A stretch of DNA of 64,000 nt from positions 186,001 through 250,000 of the forward strand of contig NZ_JAJAFR010000006.1 of the NCBI RefSeq assembly GCF_020734105.1, in the 5' to 3' direction. This DNA is from Alkalihalobacillus deserti (GTDB lineage: Bacteria; Bacillota; Bacilli; Bacillales; Bacillaceae_D). How positions within the stretch are numbered: position 1 is the first letter of the stretch; every line of letters starts with the position of its first letter. Made by a program: the position numbers and the translations under genes. Below the pieces are notes generated by a model. That model saw nothing but the letters and a program-made list of their open reading frames with translations. It did not search any database and was not told the DNA's origin. This document shows positions 54,443 through 61,370 of the stretch, in pieces.

Positions 54443-55963
54443 ATGAATGAAGTAATGGCTAGTTTTTCACAAATATTTGCCTGGCAAAACCTTATATTTA
54501 TGTTAGTTGGTATAGGTGTTGGACTTGTTGCTGGCTCTCTGCCAGGTATTAGTGTCACGCTTGCAGTAGCCTTAATGATCCCATTTACATTTAGCTTACC
54601 TCCCGATACGGCCATCTTAATGCTAATAGGTGTATACTGTGCTGGAACTTATGCTGGATCTGTCGGAGCTGTTCTCTTGAAAACTCCTGGAACGGCTGCA
54701 TCTGCGGCGACAGCAGAAGATGGTTTTGCTTTAGCACGACAGGGGAAGGCAGGAAAAGCCTTAAACATGTCCCTTTATGCTTCTGTAGCAGCAGGACTTT
54801 TTAGTGGTCTTGTCCTCTTGTTTGCAGCCCCCCAAGTTGCTAAGGTAGCTTTGAATTTTGGACCACCTGAGTATTTTGCACTTGCTGTATTTGGATTAAC
54901 GATTATTGCTAGTGTTAGCGGTCTATCTTTGAGTAAAGCAGTTGTAATGGCTTCTCTTGGAATGCTTATTGGAACAGTTGGATTGGATCCCATTACTGCC
55001 AACACAAGGCTCACGTTTAATATTCCAACACTTTTATCTGGGATTAATCTTATACCGGCGATGATCGGTCTTTTTGCAATATCAGAAATGTTTAATCAGA
55101 TTGAAAAAGGAGTCAAAAAAATTTCCTCCACCGCAGAAGTTGAAAGAGAGAGATTTGGTTGGAAGAATGTTCTACCTTACCGAAAAACCATATTGAAATC
55201 TAGTATTATTGGAACGATTATTGGAGCTATTCCTGGTACTGGTGGCGCGATTGCATCCTTCATAAGCTACAATGAAGCACGCCGTTCTTCTAAAGAGAAA
55301 GATAAATTTGGAAAAGGAAGCATGGAGGGTGTTGCTGCCTCAGAAGCGGGTAATAACGGGACAACGGGTGCAACACTTATTCCGTTGCTCACACTTGGTG
55401 TACCAGGTGACGTTGTGACGGCTGTATTGCTCAGTTCCCTTCTAATTCAGGGAATCCAGCCAGGTCCTCAACTTTTTGAAACACATGGGGTACTCGTTTA
55501 CACGATCTTGCTTGGTTTTATTTTAGTAAATATCTTATTGTTTGTAGTCGTTAAACCAAGCATACGTTGGTTTGAAAATATTACCCTAATTCCTTCGTCT
55601 ATATTGTATCCAATTATTCTTATATTGTGTTTATTTGGTGCTTTTGCATATAATAATTCGATCTCATCAGTCTGGATTGCCATTATATTTGGTGTAATTG
55701 GTTATATCCTGCCCAAATTCGGCTATCCTGTTATTCCAATGCTAATTGCGATTATCCTTGGGCCGATGGCTGAATCTTCACTTCGTCAATCACTCTCTAT
55801 GTCTGGAGATAACTTTATCATTTTTGTGGAAAGACCAATTTCCGCAATATTCCTTCTATTAGCGTTCCTTTCAGCGTTTATGGCAATCTATCAGAGAAAT
55901 AGGAAAAATAAAGATGTATTTACAGATTGGAAGAAGGATGGAGATAAAACCTCTACAATGTAA
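54443..55963 (+). CDS. tctA: TctA large permease subunit, operon 2
   Basis: 506 residues, about 12 membrane segments. GLVAGSLPGISVTLAVALMIPFTF, LLKTPGTAASAATAEDGFALARQGKAGKAL, GAIPGTGGAIASFISYNEA and AASEAGNNGTTGATLIPLLTLGVPGD are the TctA signatures. AAAGGAGG precedes the start. With tctC (49890) and tctB it completes the second tricarboxylate-type transporter. Confidence 0.92.
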   Translation: MNEVMASFSQIFAWQNLIFMLVGIGVGLVAGSLPGISVTLAVALMIPFTFSLPPDTAILMLIGVYCAGTYAGSVGAVLLKTPGTAASAATAEDGFALARQGKAGKALNMSLYASVAAGLFSGLVLLFAAPQVAKVALNFGPPEYFALAVFGLTIIASVSGLSLSKAVVMASLGMLIGTVGLDPITANTRLTFNIPTLLSGINLIPAMIGLFAISEMFNQIEKGVKKISSTAEVERERFGWKNVLPYRKTILKSSIIGTIIGAIPGTGGAIASFISYNEARRSSKEKDKFGKGSMEGVAASEAGNNGTTGATLIPLLTLGVPGDVVTAVLLSSLLIQGIQPGPQLFETHGVLVYTILLGFILVNILLFVVVKPSIRWFENITLIPSSILYPIILILCLFGAFAYNNSISSVWIAIIFGVIGYILPKFGYPVIPMLIAIILGPMAESSLRQSLSMSGDNFIIFVERPISAIFLLLAFLSAFMAIYQRNRKNKDVFTDWKKDGDKTSTM

Positions 55964-56052
55964 GGGGAAAATAAAATCAATAGTAGACGATAAAACCAAG
56001 GCTAATGGAGTTTTGGTATACTAATAAGTATGAGTATTAATTCCTTAATTTC

Positions 56053-56081
56053 ACAACTATACTTTTTTAAAGTATAGTTGT
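56053..56081 (+). other. hairpin in the gap before the sigma-54 activator gene
   Basis: A 13-base perfect stem ACAACTATACTTT / AAAGTATAGTTGT with a 3-base loop. There is no T tail, so it is a weak terminator or an operator. The rest of the 300-base gap holds nothing I recognise. Confidence 0.45.
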
Positions 56082-56263
56082 AAGTAAGGTGTAAATTTTC
56101 ACCTAACTTTTCATTATAATATCCTAATCAGTAAAGTAGTCTTCATTACATAGAGGTACATATTTATTTCATGGCTCAATACATGGGTTTACAATAATAA
56201 AGGATTTATATAAAACTAAAATTAGTTAATTTTCTACTAAAAAACCAAAAAGGCGATGTCTTT

Positions 56264-57712
56264 ATGAAATATTTGAGTAAAAACTTTATGAACAAAGAGA
56301 AACTGCATGATGTATTTTTTGACCCGGAGAAAAACGATTTATCTTTTGAGAGATTAATTGCAATTCTAAATGATTCCTATGATGGTTTGCTTCTAAGTGA
56401 CGTGGACGGACGGATCTTTTATATGAATGATGCAGTCGAGCGAATCTCTGGGTTGAAAAATGAAGAAATGCTAGGATTAACGCCAGAGGAAATGCAAAAG
56501 CAAGGTTATATTTTAAGTCAATCGAAAAAGATATTGAAAAAAAATCCTCTTACAATCGTACAGAAATTAAGGAATGGCAAGGAGATCTTTACGACAAGTC
56601 GTCCTGTGGTCGATCAAAAAGAAAACGTCATCTGCTATATTGCTACTTTTCGTGATTTAGTAGAGTTAAATGAATTGCATCAAGAACATCAGATTCAACG
56701 CGAAATGGATTATCAAGAATTGCAAGAATTACGTTCTCTTTTTCTCTCGACAGAAGAAATCGTTACAAATAGTTTAAAAATCAAAAAAGTGTTAGAGAAA
56801 GCTGTGAAAGTAGCTAAATCAGATGCAACAGTATTGATCAATGGAGAGTCAGGTGTCGGTAAAGAGTTAGTCGCAAAAACGATTCATAATACGAGTATTC
56901 GCGCAGAAAATCCGTATATTCAAATTAACTGTGGAGCGATACCGGAAACGTTAATTGAGGCTGAATTATTTGGTTATGAAAAGAGTGCCTTTACGGGAGC
57001 GGATCGACCAAAAGCAGGCCTCTTAGAAGTAGCTCAAGCAGGAACGGTACTCCTCGATGAAATTGGCGATCTTCCATTAAATGTTCAAGTTAAATTGTTA
57101 CGTGTTATCCAAACGGGCGAGTTTTACCGGGTCGGTTCGACGACCTCGCGGAAATTAAATGTTCGTTATATTGCTGCCACTCATCGTGATTTAAAGAAAA
57201 TGGTACAAGAAGGATTGTTTCGAGAAGATTTATATTATCGCTTGAATGTGATCCCGATTGACGTTCCGCCTTTAAGAGAGCGTAAAGAGGATATTTTACC
57301 ACTTGCTTTTCATTTTCTAAATAAATACAACAAAAAAAATCATCTTTCTAAAAGACTAGATAAAGAGACGAGCTTACTTCTAGAACAATATTCATGGCCT
57401 GGTAATGTACGACAACTTCAAAATGTTATTGAAAGAATGGTGATCATGTCAGAGGAAGACATAATCACACCTTCTGTTTTTCCTGAAGAATTATTACCAC
57501 AAGGCAGGAAAGAATGGCAAACAAATAGCCAGTTGCCGTTTGATACTATTATTCCGTTAGCCGAACTTCGTGAAATGACGGAAAAAGAAATGATTGAAAG
57601 GGCCCTTAAAACGTATGGGAGCATTCGACAAGCAGCAAAGCATTTACAAGTTGATCACTCAACAGTTATTCGAAAAATTAAAAAGTATCGAATCGATATG
57701 AATGTAACATAA
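56264..57712 (+). CDS. sigma-54-dependent activator with PAS sensor
   Basis: 482 residues. PAS domain about 28-135 (DSYDGLLLSDVDGRIFYMNDA), AAA+ domain about 165-395 with Walker A GESGVGKE (194-201), the sigma-54-contact loop as SAFTGA (241-246; the first position of GAFTGA is Ser), Walker B VLLDEIGDL (262-270), and the Fis-type HTH at the end (GSIRQAAKHLQVDHSTVIRKI). It activates RNA polymerase with sigma-L. Its target is likely the -24/-12 promoter at 57827, just downstream. Confidence 0.92.
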   Translation: MKYLSKNFMNKEKLHDVFFDPEKNDLSFERLIAILNDSYDGLLLSDVDGRIFYMNDAVERISGLKNEEMLGLTPEEMQKQGYILSQSKKILKKNPLTIVQKLRNGKEIFTTSRPVVDQKENVICYIATFRDLVELNELHQEHQIQREMDYQELQELRSLFLSTEEIVTNSLKIKKVLEKAVKVAKSDATVLINGESGVGKELVAKTIHNTSIRAENPYIQINCGAIPETLIEAELFGYEKSAFTGADRPKAGLLEVAQAGTVLLDEIGDLPLNVQVKLLRVIQTGEFYRVGSTTSRKLNVRYIAATHRDLKKMVQEGLFREDLYYRLNVIPIDVPPLRERKEDILPLAFHFLNKYNKKNHLSKRLDKETSLLLEQYSWPGNVRQLQNVIERMVIMSEEDIITPSVFPEELLPQGRKEWQTNSQLPFDTIIPLAELREMTEKEMIERALKTYGSIRQAAKHLQVDHSTVIRKIKKYRIDMNVT

Positions 57713-57713
57713 G

Positions 57714-57748
57714 AAGCTAGGTGCATAAATGCACCTAGCTTTATTTTT
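57714..57748 (+). terminator. terminator of the activator gene
   Basis: Perfect stem AAGCTAGGTGCA / TGCACCTAGCTT around TAAA, then TATTTTT. The inner GGTGCA/TGCACC resembles the dyad immediately downstream. Confidence 0.8.
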
Positions 57749-57769
57749 GCACCACCAAACGGTGCGAAA
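57744..57769 (+). promoter_or_regulatory. upstream activator dyad
   Basis: TTTTTGCACC (57744-57753) and GGTGCGAAA (57761-57769) form an inverted repeat with a 7-base gap, 58 bases before the -24 element. A second GGTGC...GCACC pair (57719-57734) is inside the terminator. Position and symmetry suit the binding site of the PAS/AAA+ activator. Confidence 0.6.
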
Positions 57770-57826
57770 GTACACCGGTTGACTTGTTTGAAATGGCAAA
57801 AGCCTACCACAGCAGCTTCTGAATTT

Positions 57827-57844
57827 TTGGCATACTTCTTGCAA
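57827..57844 (+). promoter_or_regulatory. sigma-54 (-24/-12) promoter of the acyl-CoA dehydrogenase operon
   Basis: TTGGCA (57827-57832) and TTGCAA (57839-57844), with exactly ten bases between the GG and GC pairs, as the consensus YTGGCAC-N5-TTGCW requires. It lies about 100 bases before the dehydrogenase start. Confidence 0.8.
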
Positions 57845-57945
57845 TGTAAATAAGTGATAGAACAAATAAGTTGATGTTTTCTTCTTTCTTAAGAGAACTT
57901 AAGAAAAAAATAAAAATTTAAATGATAATATGGGAGGTCATAATT

Positions 57946-59085
57946 GTGGATTTTAACCTAACAGAAGAGCAAGTAGCAATAAAAACGATGGCAAGGGACT
58001 TTGTAAACAATGAGATATTGCCGGTAGCAAGGAAATATGATGAAGAAGAAACATTTCCTATCGAAATAATGGAGAAGCTGCGGGAGTTCGGGCTATTTAA
58101 CTTATCTATTCCAGAAGAGTATGGCGGTCCAGGAATTGATAAAATCTCTCACGCCTTAATCGTGGAAGAGATTGCTAGAGGTTGTGCTGGCATCGTCACT
58201 TCCATGGAAGCAAATTCACTATCTTCTTACCCAATACTTGTTGGTGGGAGTGAGGAATTAAAAAAGAAATACCTTACACGCTTAACCAATGAGGGACAGT
58301 ATGCTTCGTTTGCCTTAACTGAGCCACAAGCGGGAAGTGACGTCATGGGAATGTCTACTACGGTTGAGCAAGTTGGCGATGAGTATGTCATAAATGGAGA
58401 AAAATGTTTTATTACGAATGCAAGCCATGCCCATTTTTTCGTTACATTAGCTAAGTTAAAAAGTGATGAGAACTCCAACCAATTTATTGCTTTGGTCGTT
58501 GATCGAAATGTAGATGGTGTGTCAGTAGGAGCAAAAGAAAAGAAAATGGGGCTCCGTGCATCAGATACCGCTTCTGTGATCTTTAATGATGTACGAGTTC
58601 CAATCTCCAACCGTATCGGTGAAGAAGGAGAAGGCTTTAAAATTTTTATGAAAGCTCTCTCATATGCTCGCCCAATGGTTGGTGCTCTATCTCTCGGTAT
58701 CGCCCAAGGAGCTTATGAAGAGGCGCTTGCTTATTCAAAGGAACGTAAGCAGTTTGGTAAGCCGATATCAACCTTTCAATCGATCCAATTTATGTTAGCT
58801 GATATGGCTATGAATATTGAAGCTGCTAGATTACTCGTTCACAAATCAGTGTATTTGCTACAAAAAGGAACCCCATCTACAAAAAGTGCTTCATTTGGAA
58901 AGTGCTTCGCTGCTGATACAGCAATGAAAGTAGCGACAGATGCTGTACAAATCTTCGGTGGATACGGATATATAAGGGAATATGCCGTTGAAAAATATTT
59001 TCGAGATGCAAAAATTATGCAGATCTATGAAGGCACCAATCAAATACAAAGAGTAGTCATTGCTAAAGAAATTCTAAACGATTAA
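57946..59085 (+). CDS. acyl-CoA dehydrogenase
   Basis: 379 residues, the usual ACAD length. YGGPGIDKISHALIVEEIARG, FALTEPQAGSDVMGM (FAD/substrate), FGKPISTFQSIQFMLADM and the catalytic Glu in QIYEGTNQIQ (about residue 365). It introduces the 2,3-double bond and passes electrons to ETF, encoded next. GTG 57946 follows GGGAGG with normal spacing; the frame is open eight codons upstream. First gene of the sigma-54-controlled operon. Confidence 0.92.
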   Translation: MDFNLTEEQVAIKTMARDFVNNEILPVARKYDEEETFPIEIMEKLREFGLFNLSIPEEYGGPGIDKISHALIVEEIARGCAGIVTSMEANSLSSYPILVGGSEELKKKYLTRLTNEGQYASFALTEPQAGSDVMGMSTTVEQVGDEYVINGEKCFITNASHAHFFVTLAKLKSDENSNQFIALVVDRNVDGVSVGAKEKKMGLRASDTASVIFNDVRVPISNRIGEEGEGFKIFMKALSYARPMVGALSLGIAQGAYEEALAYSKERKQFGKPISTFQSIQFMLADMAMNIEAARLLVHKSVYLLQKGTPSTKSASFGKCFAADTAMKVATDAVQIFGGYGYIREYAVEKYFRDAKIMQIYEGTNQIQRVVIAKEILND

Positions 59086-59098
59086 GGGAGGAACGAAT

Positions 59099-59869
59099 AT
59101 GAATATTTGTGTAATTATGAAACGAACGTTTGATACAGAGGAAAAAATTTCAATTAATAGCGGTCAAATTGACGAAAGTGGAGCAGAATTCATCATCAAT
59201 CCTTACGATGAGTATGCGATTGAAGAAGCGATTGTTTTACGAGACGAGCATGGTGGTGAAGTAACAGTCGTGACTGTAGGAGAAGAAGAGACTGAAAAAG
59301 AGTTGCGTACCGCACTTGCGATGGGCGTAGATAAGGCAGTTCTGATCGATAGCGAGGAATTAGAAGAAATGGATCAATATACAACAGCAACATTACTTGC
59401 AGCTTATTTAAAAGATCAGCAGTTTGACATTATATTAGGAGGAAATGTTGCTGTAGATGGAGGTTCGGGTCAAGTCGGGCCACGTGTGGCAGAAATTTTA
59501 GATATCCCACAAGTGACAACGATTACAAAAATTGAGGTCGAAGGGAATCAAGCGACGATTGTTCGCGATGTGGAAGGAGACGAAGAAACGGTAGAAGTGA
59601 CACTACCAGTTCTTGTAACAGCTCAACAAGGGCTAAATGAACCACGTTATCCTTCTTTACCAGGTATTATGAAGGCGAAGAAAAAGCCTTTAGAGAAGAT
59701 AGATATCGATGATTTAGATATCGTTGAAGATGAATTGGAAGCGAAGACCAAAACGATGGGAATTTTTCTCCCCCCACAAAAACAAGCTGGGAAAAAGTTA
59801 ACAGGTGACATAGCTGATCAAGTAAAAGAACTTGTATCTTTATTAAAATCAGAAGAAAAAGTTTTATAA
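59099..59869 (+). CDS. etfB: electron transfer flavoprotein, beta subunit
   Basis: 256 residues. NICVIMKRTFDTEEKISI at the start, NPYDEYAIEEAIVLRDEHGGEVTVVTVG, ALAMGVDKAVLI and GGNVAVDGGSGQVGPRVAEIL (AMP binding) are the EtfB landmarks. With EtfA it accepts electrons from the acyl-CoA dehydrogenase. 13 bases behind that gene and 15 before etfA. Confidence 0.94.
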   Translation: MNICVIMKRTFDTEEKISINSGQIDESGAEFIINPYDEYAIEEAIVLRDEHGGEVTVVTVGEEETEKELRTALAMGVDKAVLIDSEELEEMDQYTTATLLAAYLKDQQFDIILGGNVAVDGGSGQVGPRVAEILDIPQVTTITKIEVEGNQATIVRDVEGDEETVEVTLPVLVTAQQGLNEPRYPSLPGIMKAKKKPLEKIDIDDLDIVEDELEAKTKTMGIFLPPQKQAGKKLTGDIADQVKELVSLLKSEEKVL

Positions 59870-59884
59870 AAGGGGGATTTTAAG

Positions 59885-60862
59885 ATGTCAAAAAAAGTAT
59901 TAGTTGTTGGAGAAGTTCGTGATGGTGAATTGCGAAACGTCACATTTGAGGCGATCGCCTCAGCAAAAGTTGTTGCAGATGGTGGGGAAGTAGTCGCAAC
60001 GATTTTAGGGGAAGATATTAGCGACTTTGCAGAAGAGTTGATTTATTTCGGGGCAGATCGAGTTGTACTTGTAGAACATCCTAATTTAAATGTGTTCACA
60101 ACCGATAGCTACAAACAAGCATTGCTACAAGTGTTTGATCTCGAAAAACCTGAGGGAATGATCATGGGTCATACATCGATTGGAAAGGATGTAACACCAC
60201 GTGTTGCAATGAAACTAAACGCAGGACTCATTTCAGACGCAACGGCTGTAGAGTTAAATGGAAGCCAAGTCGAGTTTACTCGTCCAATCTATTCTGGAAA
60301 AGCATTTGAGAAGAAAACGTTTGAACAAGGCAGCATTTTTGCGACCATTCGTCCAAATAATATTACACCACTAGCAAAAGATACCTCTCGTACTGGCGAT
60401 GTAGGCAATATAACAGTAGAAATCAAAGATTTACGTACACAAATTAAAGACATTGTTCGCAAAACTACGAGCGGTGTCGATCTGTCAGAAGCAAAAATTG
60501 TTGTTTCTGGTGGACGTGGGATGAAAAGCGCCGAAGGATTTAAGCTGTTAGAAGAATTGGCTGGCCTATTAGGAGGTGCAGTTGGTGCTTCCCGTGGTGC
60601 TTGTGATGCCGATTATTGTGATTACTCATTGCAAATTGGTCAAACTGGGAAAGTGGTAACACCAGACCTTTATTTTGCCATTGGACTTTCAGGCGCGATC
60701 CAGCATTTAGCAGGGATGTCCAACTCAAAAGTGATCGTAGCCATTAACAAAGATCCAGAAGCCGCTATTTTTGAAGTAGCTGATTATGGAATTGTTGGAG
60801 ATTTATTCGAAGTCGTTCCAATCCTAACAGAGGAGTTAAAAAATGTTGTAGAACTCGTTTAA
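59885..60862 (+). CDS. etfA: electron transfer flavoprotein, alpha subunit
   Basis: 325 residues. The C-terminal FAD domain is complete: [66 protein letters not shown] and [25 protein letters not shown]. Forms the heterodimer with EtfB. AAAGGGGG precedes the start. A strong terminator follows, so the quinone oxidoreductase gene after it is a separate unit. Confidence 0.94.
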   Translation: MSKKVLVVGEVRDGELRNVTFEAIASAKVVADGGEVVATILGEDISDFAEELIYFGADRVVLVEHPNLNVFTTDSYKQALLQVFDLEKPEGMIMGHTSIGKDVTPRVAMKLNAGLISDATAVELNGSQVEFTRPIYSGKAFEKKTFEQGSIFATIRPNNITPLAKDTSRTGDVGNITVEIKDLRTQIKDIVRKTTSGVDLSEAKIVVSGGRGMKSAEGFKLLEELAGLLGGAVGASRGACDADYCDYSLQIGQTGKVVTPDLYFAIGLSGAIQHLAGMSNSKVIVAINKDPEAAIFEVADYGIVGDLFEVVPILTEELKNVVELV

Positions 60863-60950
60863 AAAAGGATCTTTTTTAAGATGAACTCGAAGCCGTTGCG
60901 GCAGGCATGCTAGTCGAGCGGATTGATTACAAACCACACTAACACTTATT

Positions 60951-60988
60951 AGGCTCATACACTTATTATTGAGTATGAGCCTTTTTAA
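60951..60988 (+). terminator. terminator of the acyl-CoA dehydrogenase-ETF operon
   Basis: AGGCTCATAC / GTATGAGCCT followed by five T. Confidence 0.85.
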
Positions 60989-60989
60989 T

Positions 60990-61148
60990 AGAGTCTGTTC
61001 AAAAAGGGAGGTTTTTTCCGTTTTTGAACAGACTCGAAGCAATAAGCGTAGTCGCTACATCTTTAAAAGTCTTACTATGAATGGGTTTCTCATAGTAAGA
61101 CGAGTAGCGAACGGAGCCATTGCAAGTCTTATAGAGTACCTTTTTGAA
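60990..61148 (-). repeat. dispersed nested-palindrome repeat copy
   Basis: Arm hairpin GAGTCTGTTCAAAAA / TTTTTGAACAGACTC (60990-61035), then CGAAGCAATAAGCGTAGTCG, central hairpin (61071-61099), GCGAACGGAGCCATTGC and AAGTCTTATAGAGTACC. It nearly duplicates the copy beside the FGE remnant. A further copy in the other orientation follows at 61176. Confidence 0.88.
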
Positions 61149-61175
61149 CCATTGATATCCTCTCTCCTATGCGGC

Positions 61176-61306
61176 GTTGCAATGGCTTCACTCACTGCGC
61201 GTCTATCCGAGAAAACCACTCGGATCGACTTAAAACATGGCAGTGGCTTCGCTCATTGCTTCGAGCTTGTTCAAAAAGGGAAGAACACCCTTTTTGAACA
61301 AGCTCT
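61176..61306 (+). repeat. dispersed nested-palindrome repeat copy
   Basis: TTGCAATGGCTTCACTCACT, central hairpin CTATCCGA / TCGGATCG (61203-61226), TTAAAACATGGCAGTGGC, GCTTCGCTCATTGCTTCGAG, and an arm hairpin GAGCTTGTTCAAAAAGGG / CCCTTTTTGAACAAGCTC (61262-61304). It is almost identical to the 34765 copy, except that it has the complete right-arm hairpin. Confidence 0.88.
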
Positions 61307-61330
61307 ATAAAAGAATTTTAAAAAAATATG

Positions 61331-61350
61331 TTAAATAAACGTTTGTTTAA
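61331..61350 (+). promoter_or_regulatory. operator-like palindrome before the Fe-S oxidoreductase
   Basis: TTAAATAAAC followed by GTTTGTTTAA, symmetric at 9 of 10 positions, 20 bases before the start codon. The form suits a TetR-type fatty-acid regulator, but it is not the known Bacillus FadR box. Confidence 0.5.
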
Positions 61351-61370
61351 CTGAAAAAGGAGATGAGACG

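Noticed and set aside
60969..61310. 113-codon frame behind etfA
   Set aside because: It spans two repeat copies in opposite orientation and a terminator; no ribosome site.
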